A stretch of DNA of 64,000 nt from CAZKUR01 sp964556005. Its GTDB lineage: Bacteria > Bacteroidota > Ignavibacteria > Ignavibacteriales > Ignavibacteriaceae. Under the pieces are notes generated by a model that did not search any database, was not told the DNA's origin, and worked only from the letters and a program-made list of their open reading frames with translations. Location: contig CAZKUR010000006.1 of the NCBI GenBank assembly GCA_964556005.1, positions 19,023 through 83,022 on the forward strand, given 5' to 3'. The translations under genes and the position numbers were made by a program. Below are positions 18,157-27,401 of the stretch, piece after piece. Each line of letters opens with the position of its first letter. Positions within the stretch are counted from its first letter, which is position 1.

Positions 18157-18515
18157 TTTGTCCTCTTCACTTCCATTATTTTTTTCAAATTGTTTAATTC
18201 TTGGGAAGTAACCACGCTGTCTTCCAAAGTACTTTTAATAGAATTGATGACATTCTCGATAGAATCCTTTGAAAGAGAAGTTTTTTTATTAATCTCGTTT
18301 ATATAATCACGTATGATTATTTTCAAAGAATCTCTTTCCACTGAAGGTTTTATACGTTCTATATCCTTGTCAATTTCTTTTGATAGAGCCGGAATAAAAA
18401 TATGTTTAGCAGGAGTCAAAATAAAATCATTAAATTTATTCTCTATAATATACAATATTGCTGCAACTATTATAGTTAATATAATTACCGATTTAATAAA
18501 ACATCCCCTCTTCAA
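18153..18515 (-). CDS. Small membrane-anchored helical protein
   Basis: A 120-residue protein with one N-terminal transmembrane helix (residues 8-24) and an otherwise charged helical body. I know no family for it. The start is a TTG at 18515 preceded by AGGAGA at a suitable distance. Its stop overlaps the MCE-gene start (ATGA), so it may be an accessory part of that transport system. Function unknown. Confidence 0.6.
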   Translation of the reverse strand: MKRGCFIKSVIILTIIVAAILYIIENKFNDFILTPAKHIFIPALSKEIDKDIERIKPSVERDSLKIIIRDYINEINKKTSLSKDSIENVINSIKSTLEDSVVTSQELNNLKKIMEVKRTK

Positions 18516-18607
18516 CTATTCTCCTTTTACTTTTTTTATAAAATATAAAGACATTTACTTTAAAAAATGAATCGACTCATTTATATGCCGCATAAAAAAC
18601 CTCTTTA

Positions 18608-19891
18608 CTATTCCCCTTTTATTTTTTCAATCAAAACTTTCATCACTCGCTTTTTTAAAACTTCCTTCACCGTAAATTTAAAATTTCCTATTCGAAAAGA
18701 GTAGCCTTCTTTAGGTACACTACCGGCTTTACTTAATACAAGTCCTCCAACGGTTTCAAAATTCTTATTCTCGTCAAGGATTTCCAAATTGATTAGTTCG
18801 TACAAATCGTCCATAGGTAATTTCCCCAGCACAAGATAAGTATTTTCATCAATCTTATTTACCGGGTTTTCTTCTTTATCGTATTCATCCCTTATTTCTC
18901 CGATAATTTCTTCCAAAATATCTTCAAGTGTAATTAACCCGGCTGTCCCTCCATACTCATCAACCACAATTGCAATATGCATTTTCATTTCCTGGAATTC
19001 TCGGAATAGTTCACTGATCAATTTTGTAGAAGGAACGAAGATGGCTTTTCGTGCAATTGCTGAAAGTTTAAGTTTTTTTCTTAAATCGTCGCTTCGCAGA
19101 TAAGGGAGCAAATCTTTAGCATAGATTATTCCCATAATTTCATCAAGGCTTCGCTTGTAAAGGGGAAGCCTGCTATATCCGGAGTTGTTTATTTTTTTCA
19201 TCATTTCGTTAAAACCGGTATCATCTTGAATTGAAACAATATCCACTCTCGGAGTCATGACTTCGTAGGCTGTCACTTCCCTAAAATTTACAATGCTTCT
19301 GATTAAGCCGTGTTCCTCATGCACAAGAGTTCCTCTTTCGTGACCGATATCGACAAGTTCTGTTATTTCATCCGGAGATATTACAGATTTCGATTTATCA
19401 ATTTTAACTCTTGATATTGTAAGCCTAACAATTTCCGTTAGTATTTCAGATATCGGGAATAATAATGAATTTATCCAGTAAAGTGGAATTGCCACTGCTT
19501 TGGCAAATGAAAAAGGATTACGTGCGGCCCAAACTTTGGGAATGAGCTCCCCGAAAAAAATAATTAAGATTGAAAGAACTATTATTTGAAGGGTTAGAAT
19601 CAGATTTTTATTTACATGATAGCTGCTGTAAATATCCAAAGCAATTGAAACCGCAACTATTGAAGCAAAAACATTTATACATGTATTGCCGATTAGAATA
19701 GTTACCAACAGGCGCCTTGGATATTCCAGCAGCCTGAGCAAATACCTTGATATTAATGAACTACCGGAAAAAGAGCGCTGCATTTTTTTTCTATCCAAAG
19801 AAAATAGAGCAACCTCGGAACCTGAAAAAAAAGCAGATAATAAAAAAGAAATTAAAAGAGCCAGAAGCTTATAATACCACTCAATTTCCAA
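18608..19891 (-). CDS. CNNM/CorC-family membrane protein (hemolysin-like)
   Basis: A 427-residue protein of the CNNM/CorC/HlyC group, linked to Mg2+ or Co2+ efflux in characterised members. It has an N-terminal DUF21 transmembrane domain (about residues 5-180, with the SAFFSGSEVALFSLDR signature near residue 19), a CBS pair (about 205-330, including MTPRVDIVSIQ and VDEYGGTAGLITLEDILEEIIGEI), and a C-terminal CorC_HlyC domain (about 345-425). The order is standard. It stands alone between ssb and the MCE pair, with short gaps on either side. Confidence 0.9.
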   Translation of the reverse strand: MEIEWYYKLLALLISFLLSAFFSGSEVALFSLDRKKMQRSFSGSSLISRYLLRLLEYPRRLLVTILIGNTCINVFASIVAVSIALDIYSSYHVNKNLILTLQIIVLSILIIFFGELIPKVWAARNPFSFAKAVAIPLYWINSLLFPISEILTEIVRLTISRVKIDKSKSVISPDEITELVDIGHERGTLVHEEHGLIRSIVNFREVTAYEVMTPRVDIVSIQDDTGFNEMMKKINNSGYSRLPLYKRSLDEIMGIIYAKDLLPYLRSDDLRKKLKLSAIARKAIFVPSTKLISELFREFQEMKMHIAIVVDEYGGTAGLITLEDILEEIIGEIRDEYDKEENPVNKIDENTYLVLGKLPMDDLYELINLEILDENKNFETVGGLVLSKAGSVPKEGYSFRIGNFKFTVKEVLKKRVMKVLIEKIKGE

Positions 19892-19934
19892 ATATTGATT
19901 ATTTCCTCAAATGTATAACATAGCGTCTAAATCA

Positions 19935-20357
19935 TTAAAAAGGAAGATCTTCATTTTCTTCAGTCTGAATGTTAGGCTCGGCTGTTTCACCGGCAGATTC
20001 GAACCCGCCTGCCTCACCTCCACCAGGTACTGATTCCAGAGGTATTATCCTTTCGGTAACAACTTCGGTCATATACCTTTTTACGCCGTCTTTATCGGTA
20101 TAATCCCGTTTGTTCAATCTTCCTTCAACATAAAATTTCTTCCCCTTCTTAAGATTTTCCTTAAAGTAGTCGGATAAATTGAATGAAACGATATTATGCC
20201 ATGTCGTTTCATTTACCCAATTTCCGTCTTTCCCCTTATAGCTGTATGAAGTTGCCAGGGAAAACGTTGTCACCGAAACATTATTATTTGTAAACCTTGT
20301 TTCGGCATCTCGACCTAAATTGCCGATTAACATTATTCGGTTTAATGAAAAAGCCAT
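19935..20357 (-). CDS. ssb: Single-stranded DNA-binding protein
   Basis: OB-fold SSB of 140 residues. The core opens with LNRIMLIGNLGRDAETRFT, followed by the TSYSYKGKDGNWVNETTWHNIVSF strand set. The Gly-rich linker is short, and the acidic tail ends NEDLPF, close to the canonical DDIPF tip that recruits repair and replication partners. The upstream sequence AAAGGGAGACCC supplies a plausible ribosome-binding site. It is divergent from the methylmalonyl-CoA operon. Confidence 0.95.
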   Translation of the reverse strand: MAFSLNRIMLIGNLGRDAETRFTNNNVSVTTFSLATSYSYKGKDGNWVNETTWHNIVSFNLSDYFKENLKKGKKFYVEGRLNKRDYTDKDGVKRYMTEVVTERIIPLESVPGGGEAGGFESAGETAEPNIQTEENEDLPF

Positions 20358-20721
20358 TTAGGGTCTCCCTTTAATGAATAAAATTGATTTCATTTCAATT
20401 TACGAATTCTTGTGATTAATGTCTAAAAAATCCGGGAAATTATTTTATTTTATTAAAAATATTTTCTTTAAATAATTGTAATTTATTCAAGCGGTTAAAA
20501 ATTAGAATTTAAAAGTAAATAAAAAAAACAACAATTGCATTTTGATTTTAATTCTCGTCAACAAGAAAGGGAAAAAATGATTTCCCTGTTATGAAGTATC
20601 CATGCTAAATATCAAATAAATTATTATCTTCTATTACTTAGATTTATATCTTTTAATTTTACTAATACGGCATATACTTTGCTGAAAATTATTGATTTTT
20701 TACCTTCTAACGGAGGATGCA
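20358..20721. other. Divergent intergenic region (ssb / methylmalonyl-CoA operon)
   Basis: A 364-base AT-rich gap that must contain promoters for ssb (minus) and the mutase operon (plus). I see no convincing operator, riboswitch or B12-box. The GGAGG at 20712-20716, five bases before the GTG at 20722, is a strong ribosome-binding site and decides the start of the mutase gene. Confidence 0.6.
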
Positions 20722-22401
20722 GTGAATGACAAATTAAATGAAAGCTCAATACAACATTCTTTTACAAAATGGCAAACTGAAACTTATTTAAAGGCATTAA
20801 AAAAATCACCGGGACGGGAAGAAGAATTTACTACCGTATCCTTTTCAAAAATCGAACCTCTCTACTTACCTCAAAAATTTTCGGAGCAAGAATATATAGA
20901 TAATATTGGATTTCCTGGTGAGTATCCTTTTACACGTGGAATTCAGCCGACGATGTACAGGGGAAGATTGTGGACAATGAGACAATATGCGGGATTCGGA
21001 ACTGCAAGAGAATCGAATGAAAGATATAGATATCTTCTGGATCAGGGCCAATCCGGTCTCTCGGTAGCATTTGATTTACCTACACAGATAGGGTACGACA
21101 GCGATGCTCCCCTTTCTTTAGGCGAAGTTGGCAAGGTGGGTGTTGCTATTGATTCCCTTGCGGATATGGAAATTCTTTTCGATAAAATTCCTCTTGATAA
21201 AGTTTCTACTTCAATGACGATAAATGCGCCTGCGTCGGTTTTGCTGGCAATGTACATAGCTGTTGCCGAGAAGCAGGGTGTTTCAAGAGAAAAAATCAGC
21301 GGCACTATCCAGAATGATATCTTAAAAGAATATATTGCAAGAGGTACATATATTTATCCGCCAAAACCTTCGATGAGATTGATTACCAACATTTTTGAGT
21401 TTTGTGCAAAAGAAGTTCCGCGATGGAATACTATCTCAATATCAGGCTATCACATAAGGGAAGCAGGTTCAACTGCTGCTCAGGAGGTTGGTTTCACATT
21501 ATCAAACGGAATTTCTTATGTAGAGGCAGCAATAAAAGCAGGCCTAGGAGTCGATGACTTTGCACAAAGATTGTCATTCTTTTTTAACGCTCATAATGAA
21601 TTGCTGGAAGAAGTGGCAAAATACAGGGCAGCACGAAGGTTATGGGCAAAAATTATGAAGGAAAGATTTGGAGCAAAAAAACCAAAATCATTGATGCTCC
21701 GGTTCCATACACAGACTGCCGGTTCTACTCTTACTGCTCAGCAGGTCGATAATAATATAGTTAGAGTAGCGATTCAAACATTAGCTGCAGTTTTAGGCGG
21801 AACTCAAAGTCTTCATACAAATTCAAAAGATGAAGCTCTCGCATTACCGACTGAACACTCTGTTAGAGTGGCATTACGAACTCAGCAAATTGTGGCCTAT
21901 GAAAGCGGTGCGGCGAATACAATAGACCCATTAGCCGGATCATATTACGTGGAATCATTAACCGATAGTATTGAAAAAGAAGCTGAAGATTATATCGATA
22001 AGATAGATGCCATGGGTGGAACTATCGAAGCAATTGAAGCGGGTTATATCCAATCTGAAATTCAGGAAGCTGCCTATCAATTTGAAAAAGAAATTGAAAG
22101 CGGTAAACGAATTATTGTTGGTGTAAATAAATTTCATATTGAAGAAGATGAGTATAAAGATATTCTTAAAATTGATCTCAAAATTCAGGAAGAGCAGATT
22201 AAATTTCTAAACAAAGTTAAAGCCGGAAGAAATAACGATGAAGTTGAAAAATCTTTAAGTGAATTAAAAGAGGCTTCAGAAACGGATAAAAATCTTATGC
22301 CGTATATAATTAGTGCCGTTAAGACTTATGCGAGTGTGGGAGAAATATGCGATACCATGAGAGTTGTTTTTGGTGAATATCAAGAGCATGTTGTTATTTA
22401 A
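20722..22401 (+). CDS. Methylmalonyl-CoA mutase, large (catalytic) subunit without B12 domain
   Basis: Coenzyme-B12-dependent mutase subunit of 559 residues comprising only the substrate-binding TIM barrel. Recognisable stretches are PTMYRGRLWTMRQYAGFGTA, GTIQNDILKEYIARGTYIYP and SISGYHIREAGSTAAQE. The Tyr of PTMY and the Arg of IARGTYIYP occupy positions that specify methylmalonyl-CoA, whereas isobutyryl-CoA mutase has Phe and Gln. No DxHxxG B12 motif follows, so a separate small subunit must be encoded elsewhere. I use the GTG at 20722 rather than the TTG at 20692, because a GGAGG lies five bases before it. Confidence 0.9.
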   Translation: MNDKLNESSIQHSFTKWQTETYLKALKKSPGREEEFTTVSFSKIEPLYLPQKFSEQEYIDNIGFPGEYPFTRGIQPTMYRGRLWTMRQYAGFGTARESNERYRYLLDQGQSGLSVAFDLPTQIGYDSDAPLSLGEVGKVGVAIDSLADMEILFDKIPLDKVSTSMTINAPASVLLAMYIAVAEKQGVSREKISGTIQNDILKEYIARGTYIYPPKPSMRLITNIFEFCAKEVPRWNTISISGYHIREAGSTAAQEVGFTLSNGISYVEAAIKAGLGVDDFAQRLSFFFNAHNELLEEVAKYRAARRLWAKIMKERFGAKKPKSLMLRFHTQTAGSTLTAQQVDNNIVRVAIQTLAAVLGGTQSLHTNSKDEALALPTEHSVRVALRTQQIVAYESGAANTIDPLAGSYYVESLTDSIEKEAEDYIDKIDAMGGTIEAIEAGYIQSEIQEAAYQFEKEIESGKRIIVGVNKFHIEEDEYKDILKIDLKIQEEQIKFLNKVKAGRNNDEVEKSLSELKEASETDKNLMPYIISAVKTYASVGEICDTMRVVFGEYQEHVVI

Positions 22402-22544
22402 TTTGTGCAATTGTTTAACTGTTTTATTGCCGAATTGTTTTTCTATTATTTCAATTTTTTTAACAAAAATGCAATTTAACTATTTTGATAGCACATTGAT
22501 ACTAAAGTAGTGGTTTAAATTTTTAAAATGATAATGGACGTTAA

Positions 22545-22949
22545 ATGAAAATTACACACATAGAACATATCGGAATTGCAGTAAAAAATCTAAATGAAAG
22601 TATTAAATACTATGAAGAGGTTTTAGGATTAAAATGTTACGCTATTGAAGAGGTTAAAGATCAAAAAGTTAAAATGGCATTTTTCATGGCAGGGCAAACT
22701 AAGATAGAATTGCTTGAAACAACCGATGCCTTTGGGCCGATTGGAAAATTTATTGAAAAAAAAGGTGAAGGAATACATCATTTAGCGTTTGCAGTTAAAG
22801 ATATTAAATCATCGCTGGAAGAAGTCGAACAAAAAGGAATAAATCTTATTGATAAAAATCCACGTAAAGGAGCAGAAGGTTTAAATATTGCATTTCTTCA
22901 TCCCAAATCAACATTAGGAGTTTTGACGGAATTTTGTGAAAAAAAATAA
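22545..22949 (+). CDS. mce: Methylmalonyl-CoA epimerase
   Basis: Interconverts (R)- and (S)-methylmalonyl-CoA. It is a 134-residue vicinal-oxygen-chelate protein with two beta-alpha-beta-beta-beta modules. Metal-binding positions visible are His7 (THIEHIGIAV region), the Glu in TKIELLE, the His in GIHHLAFAVKD, and the Glu near the C-terminus (LTEFCEKK). It lies 143 bases after the mutase gene and 56 before the carboxyltransferase, in a pathway-coherent order. Confidence 0.93.
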   Translation: MKITHIEHIGIAVKNLNESIKYYEEVLGLKCYAIEEVKDQKVKMAFFMAGQTKIELLETTDAFGPIGKFIEKKGEGIHHLAFAVKDIKSSLEEVEQKGINLIDKNPRKGAEGLNIAFLHPKSTLGVLTEFCEKK

Positions 22950-23005
22950 GAGGAGGAATTTCCTTCCTTAAATATTAAAATAACATTTCTCAGCAAGGGG
23001 AGAAA

Positions 23006-24565
23006 ATGGCTATTCAAAATAAAATCAAAGAATTAATGGATCTCCGCAACCAGGCAAGATTAGGCGGCGGAGAAAAACGAATTGATGTTCAGCATAATAA
23101 AGGCAAACTAACTGCCAGAGAGAGGCTCGAATTGCTGCTCGACGAAGGAAGCTTCGAAGAGTTCGACATGTTTGTGTCTCACCGGAGCATAGATTTCGGC
23201 CTGGATAAAGAAGCATATTTATCCGACGGTGTTGTTACCGGCTATGGAACAATTGACGGAAGACTGGTCTACGTATTCTCACAGGACTTTACGGTTTTCG
23301 GCGGTTCATTATCCGAAATGTACGCTCAAAAAATTTGTAAAGTCATGGATAAAGCTATGAAAATCGGAGCACCTATTATCGGAATAAACGACAGTGGCGG
23401 AGCAAGAATACAGGAAGGTGTAAAAAGCCTTGGTGGCTACGCAGATATTTTTCAAAAAAATATTTTGGCATCCGGAGTTGTGCCTCAAATTTCGGCAATT
23501 TTCGGCCCATGTGCAGGCGGCGCAGTTTACTCCCCTGCCCTGACGGATTTTATAATAATGTCGAAAAATACAAGCTACATGTTTGTTACTGGGCCGAAAG
23601 TTGTTAAAACAGTTACCGGCGAAGATGTAACAGAAGAACAATTAGGGGGTTCATCTATTCATTCAACTAAATCGGGTATAAATCACTTTACTGCCGAAAC
23701 AGAATATGAGGGTATTTCTTTAATAAGGAAATTACTCTCTTACCTGCCGCAAAATAATCTGGAAGATCCGCCTGTTTCTGCATGCGATGATCCTATTGAC
23801 AGGCTGGATGATATGCTTAATGAAATAATTCCTGATAATCCAACTAAACCATATGATGTTAAAGAAATTATCGAATCGATTGTCGATTATAACGAATTTC
23901 TTGAAGTGCAGGCAAACTATGCTCCAAACATAATAATAGGTTTTGCCAAGTTTAACGGTATGCCTGCCGGTATAGTTGCTAACCAGCCGAATTTTCTTGC
24001 AGGTGTTTTGGATATCAATGCTTCACGAAAAGCAGCTAGATTTGTCCGCTTTTGCGATGCATTTAATATTCCAATAGTTACACTTGTCGACGTACCTGGT
24101 TTCCTTCCAGGCACTGCGCAAGAGTACGGAGGAATAATAATTCATGGAGCCAAGCTGCTGTTTGCCTATGGTGAAGCTACAGTCCCGAAGATTACAATCA
24201 TTTTGAGAAAAGCATACGGCGGCGCATATGATGTAATGAGTTCAAAACACCTTCGAGGCGATATAAATTATGCCTGGCCGGGAGCTGAAATTGCAGTGAT
24301 GGGACCAAAGGGCGCAATCGAGGTTCTGCATCACCGTCAATTAAGTTTAATCGATAATACACAAGAACGAATTGAATTTTTAAAACAAAAAGAAGAAGAA
24401 TACCGCAAAAAATTTGCTACTCCTTACGTAGCGGCAAAATACGGATATATAGATGATGTAATCGAACCGAGGAATTCCCGTTTCAGAATTATTCGTGCAA
24501 TGCAGATGCTTGCTACAAAAAAGGATATCAATCCTCCGAAAAAACATTCCAACATTCCATTGTAA
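23006..24565 (+). CDS. mmdA: Methylmalonyl-CoA decarboxylase / propionyl-CoA carboxylase carboxyltransferase subunit
   Basis: Carboxyltransferase of 519 residues that moves carboxyl groups between methylmalonyl-CoA and biotin. The crotonase-like N and C halves are both present. The oxyanion-hole glycines appear in NDSGGARIQEG and FGPCAGGAVYSPALTD, and in the C half in LVDVPGFLPGTAQEYGG and ILRKAYGGAYDVMSSK. The downstream OadG-like, biotin-carrier and OadB-like genes suggest the sodium-pumping decarboxylase rather than an ATP-dependent carboxylase; no biotin carboxylase gene is nearby. A strong GGGGAG ribosome-binding site precedes the ATG. Confidence 0.92.
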   Translation: MAIQNKIKELMDLRNQARLGGGEKRIDVQHNKGKLTARERLELLLDEGSFEEFDMFVSHRSIDFGLDKEAYLSDGVVTGYGTIDGRLVYVFSQDFTVFGGSLSEMYAQKICKVMDKAMKIGAPIIGINDSGGARIQEGVKSLGGYADIFQKNILASGVVPQISAIFGPCAGGAVYSPALTDFIIMSKNTSYMFVTGPKVVKTVTGEDVTEEQLGGSSIHSTKSGINHFTAETEYEGISLIRKLLSYLPQNNLEDPPVSACDDPIDRLDDMLNEIIPDNPTKPYDVKEIIESIVDYNEFLEVQANYAPNIIIGFAKFNGMPAGIVANQPNFLAGVLDINASRKAARFVRFCDAFNIPIVTLVDVPGFLPGTAQEYGGIIIHGAKLLFAYGEATVPKITIILRKAYGGAYDVMSSKHLRGDINYAWPGAEIAVMGPKGAIEVLHHRQLSLIDNTQERIEFLKQKEEEYRKKFATPYVAAKYGYIDDVIEPRNSRFRIIRAMQMLATKKDINPPKKHSNIPL

Positions 24566-24571
24566 GGAGAT

Positions 24572-25027
24572 ATGATGATTACCTATGCAACTGTAATAAA
24601 AGATAGCTTGAATGCATCAGCGGATTCGTTAAAAAGCTTAACTTCAAATCAAAGGACTATAGGAAATATAAATTTTGATCTTTCAAAAATTGTTGAGGGT
24701 AACGGGATCTTAATTTCTGTAGTCGGATATGTGGTAGTTTTTTTATCGTTATTGCTGCTTTATTTCGTGTTTACGGAAATAGCTAAAATACTTCAGAGTA
24801 ATCTCCGTAAACGATTAAAGAAATCCGGTAAAGAAGCTGAAGCAAATAAAAGTGATTTAAGTATTTCAGGTGAAATAAATGCCGCCATTTCGATGGCTTT
24901 ATATCTTCATTTTGAAGAACTGCACGATATTGAAAATACGGTTTTGACGATCAAAAAGGTACAGCGATCATACTCACCTTGGAGTTCCAAAATTTACGGG
25001 TTGAGAGAATATCCTAAAAAATATTAA
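24572..25027 (+). CDS. OadG-family subunit of the sodium-pumping decarboxylase
   Basis: A 151-residue protein with a single transmembrane helix (about residues 44-66, ISVVGYVVVFLSLLLLYFVF) and a charged cytoplasmic tail, matching the gamma/delta (OadG/MmdD) subunits that anchor and assemble the pump. The C-terminal third (INAAISMALYLHFEELHD, then WSSKIYGLREYPKKY) resembles the C-terminal element of Bacteroidota-type OadG proteins. Two consecutive ATG codons follow AAGGAGAT, so the exact start is uncertain by one codon. It sits six bases after mmdA. Confidence 0.8.
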   Translation: MMITYATVIKDSLNASADSLKSLTSNQRTIGNINFDLSKIVEGNGILISVVGYVVVFLSLLLLYFVFTEIAKILQSNLRKRLKKSGKEAEANKSDLSISGEINAAISMALYLHFEELHDIENTVLTIKKVQRSYSPWSSKIYGLREYPKKY

Positions 25028-25037
25028 GAGAATAATC

Positions 25038-25475
25038 ATGAAGAAATTTAATTTTACTATTCAAGGCAACAAGTACGAAGTTGAAATTTTAAATATCGAA
25101 GATAACATTGCTGAAATAGACGTTAATGGTTCTGTTTATAATGTAGAAATAATGCAGGATGTAAAAACAACAAAAACTCCAAAACTTGTTCAGCCTAAAA
25201 TTGAGCCGTCCGCAGAAAGCGGATTGAAAAAAACAAGCAAGCCTTCCGAGAAAAAAGGAGTCGGTATAATTAAAGCCCCGCTTCCGGGGACTATACTTAA
25301 TGTTTTTGTGAATTCCGGTGATAAAGTAAATGTCGGAGATAGGCTATTAATAATGGAAGCAATGAAGATGGAAAACAATATAAACGCCGATGCTAACGGA
25401 ACTATAATAGATGTAAAAGTGAAAGTGGGAGATTCTGTATTGGAAAGCGATGTATTAGTTGAGATAGGGAGATAA
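25038..25475 (+). CDS. mmdC: Biotin carboxyl carrier protein of the decarboxylase
   Basis: A 145-residue biotin-carrier protein. The biotinylation site is the Lys of MEAMKMENN near residue 112. Upstream is a Pro/Lys/Ser-rich flexible linker (residues 48-75) and a small N-terminal domain; this layout is usual for OAD/MMD carrier subunits. It has a two-base gap to the OadB-like gene and a ten-base gap from the OadG-like gene, so stoichiometric translation is expected. Confidence 0.92.
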   Translation: MKKFNFTIQGNKYEVEILNIEDNIAEIDVNGSVYNVEIMQDVKTTKTPKLVQPKIEPSAESGLKKTSKPSEKKGVGIIKAPLPGTILNVFVNSGDKVNVGDRLLIMEAMKMENNINADANGTIIDVKVKVGDSVLESDVLVEIGR

Positions 25476-25477
25476 CG

Positions 25478-26623
25478 ATGGAAGGTCTTTATCAATTTCT
25501 GGAATTCACTGGTTTTGCAAATGTAACAACCGGGCATATTATAATGATCTGTATCGGGTTGATTTTTATTTATTTAGGAATTAAAAAAGAATATGAACCG
25601 TTATTGTTGGTACCGATTGGTTTCGGAATACTTGTCGGAAATATTCCCTTTGTTGAGAATGTCGGATTACAATTAGGAATATATGAAAACGGCAGTGTAA
25701 TGAATTATCTTTACTACGGCGTGTTAAAAGGAATTTATCCGCCGTTAATATTTTTAGGTATCGGTGCGATGACGGACTTCTCCGCATTAATCTCAAATCC
25801 TAAATTGTTGCTGCTTGGTGCAGCCGCACAAGTAGGAATATTTTTTACATTCACAAGTGCACTTGCACTTGGTTTTACACAGCAGCAAGCGGCATCCATC
25901 GGAATTATCGGCGGTGCAGACGGACCGACGGCAATTTTTCTTTCTTCAAGACTTGCCCCTGAGTTAATCGGTCCAATCGCAATTGCAGCGTATTCTTATA
26001 TGGCATTGGTTCCGGTTATCCAACCACCAATAATGAAACTTCTTACTTCAAAAAAAGAACGGCTTATAAGAATGAAGCCCCCGCGAGCAGTATCTAAAGT
26101 TGAAAAAATTATTTTCCCGATTATAGGTTTTATTCTTACCACTTTTATTTCACCAGGCGCTTTACCGTTATTAGGGATGTTATTTTTCGGAAATATTTTA
26201 AAGGAATCCGGTGTAACCAAAAGATTAGGCGACACTGCAAAATCTTCGTTGATTGATATTGTAACAATAATGTTAGGATTAACCGTTGGGGCATCAACAC
26301 AGGCAACCATCTTTTTAACTCCCCAGTCTTTGCTGATATTTGTTTTAGGAGCAATCTCATTTGCAATTGCTACTGCAGGCGGAGTGATATTTGCAAAAGT
26401 AATGAATTTATTTTTAAAGGAAGGAAATAAAATAAATCCGCTAATCGGCTCTGCTGGAGTTTCCGCTGTACCCGATAGTGCACGTGTCTCGCAATTGATG
26501 GGATTAAAAGAAGATTCAACCAACCATTTATTAATGCATGCAATGGCTCCAAATGTAGCCGGGGTAATAGGCAGCGCGGTTGCTGCAGGAATTTTAATGG
26601 GATTCTTAATGCATTTGCTTTAA
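25478..26623 (+). CDS. mmdB: Sodium-ion-translocating decarboxylase beta subunit
   Basis: Integral membrane subunit (381 residues, about nine to eleven hydrophobic segments) that decarboxylates carboxybiotin and pumps Na+. Family signatures are LIFLGIGAMTDFSALISNP near residue 95, GIIGGADGPTAIF near residue 145 (its Asp is implicated in Na+ binding in OadB), and GSAGVSAVPDSARVSQ near residue 326. It completes the mmdA-oadG-mmdC-mmdB set. The substrate (methylmalonyl-CoA or oxaloacetate) is inferred from the neighbouring mutase and epimerase. Confidence 0.92.
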   Translation: MEGLYQFLEFTGFANVTTGHIIMICIGLIFIYLGIKKEYEPLLLVPIGFGILVGNIPFVENVGLQLGIYENGSVMNYLYYGVLKGIYPPLIFLGIGAMTDFSALISNPKLLLLGAAAQVGIFFTFTSALALGFTQQQAASIGIIGGADGPTAIFLSSRLAPELIGPIAIAAYSYMALVPVIQPPIMKLLTSKKERLIRMKPPRAVSKVEKIIFPIIGFILTTFISPGALPLLGMLFFGNILKESGVTKRLGDTAKSSLIDIVTIMLGLTVGASTQATIFLTPQSLLIFVLGAISFAIATAGGVIFAKVMNLFLKEGNKINPLIGSAGVSAVPDSARVSQLMGLKEDSTNHLLMHAMAPNVAGVIGSAVAAGILMGFLMHLL

Positions 26624-26805
26624 TAAAATAAAAACCGGTGTAACTATTTGTAAAGAAATAGCATAGCGTTCTCAAAACGAGAAGAATAAAATTATTTTTC
26701 CCCAATATATATTTGACATTGCAACTGGCATATCAATTGGTTAATTTAATTTGTTTACGGGTGAGGGCCCAAAAAATAATTTTATTTCTTAATAAGGGAT
26801 CTTTT

Positions 26806-27381
26806 ATGCTGAAGACTATTTTCAATTCATTTAATTTTAAAGGAATTTTTGCAGTTATTTTTTCCTTCATTTTTATAGTTTTTCTTACAGTATTTTTATT
26901 TTCAAAATCAAACAAAAAAACGGACGGTAAACTTTATATCTGTATTAAAAACAATATTATTTACAAACAGGGATCGGATATCCCACTAACCGGAAAAGTA
27001 ATAGATACGATTAACACAAGAATAGTAGAATATAATGTAGTCAACGGATTAAAAAAAGGCGAGTTTAAAATAAAATTTCTAAACGGCATGTCTGAGGTTT
27101 CAGGGCACATAAATGATAATAAGAATATAGGTAAATGGTATTACTATTACCCAAACGGTCAGATTGAATCCGAAGGCTATTTTAATAATGATGTAGTTAC
27201 CGATAGATGGGTTTGGTATTTTATGAATGGTAAAATTAAACAGGAAGGTTATTATAAGAACGGCCTCAAAGAGGGAACTTGGTCATTCTATAATGATTCA
27301 GGAATAATCCGAACCAAAATTTACTTTCATAAAGATAAAGTAATCCAAAAAATAAATTATTCGAAGACAAATGCTGTGTAA
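26806..27381 (+). CDS. MORN-like repeat protein with N-terminal membrane anchor (YwqK-like)
   Basis: A 191-residue protein with a transmembrane or signal segment (residues 12-32) followed by at least three YwqK/MORN_2-type repeats, for example IGKWYYYYPNGQIESEGYF, VWYFMNGKIKQEGYYKNG and GTWSFYNDSGIIRTKIYF. These repeats form beta-hairpin sheets; some homologues are labelled antitoxins, but no toxin gene is adjacent. The open frame extends to 26713, but the ATG at 26806 has an AAGGGA ribosome-binding site and begins right before the hydrophobic segment. Function unknown. Confidence 0.75.
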   Translation: MLKTIFNSFNFKGIFAVIFSFIFIVFLTVFLFSKSNKKTDGKLYICIKNNIIYKQGSDIPLTGKVIDTINTRIVEYNVVNGLKKGEFKIKFLNGMSEVSGHINDNKNIGKWYYYYPNGQIESEGYFNNDVVTDRWVWYFMNGKIKQEGYYKNGLKEGTWSFYNDSGIIRTKIYFHKDKVIQKINYSKTNAV

Positions 27382-27401
27382 GCTAAAAAGAGCCGCGAAA
27401 A

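Noticed and set aside
23309..23641. 110-codon ORF on the minus strand
   Set aside because: Shadow frame of mmdA; cysteine- and histidine-rich low-likelihood composition.
25996..26523. 175-codon ORF on the minus strand
   Set aside because: Antisense shadow of the decarboxylase beta subunit gene, which has clear family motifs.
26806..27381. Toxin-antitoxin module for the MORN-like gene
   Set aside because: No toxin-like gene is adjacent; the repeat family is only nominally called antitoxin.
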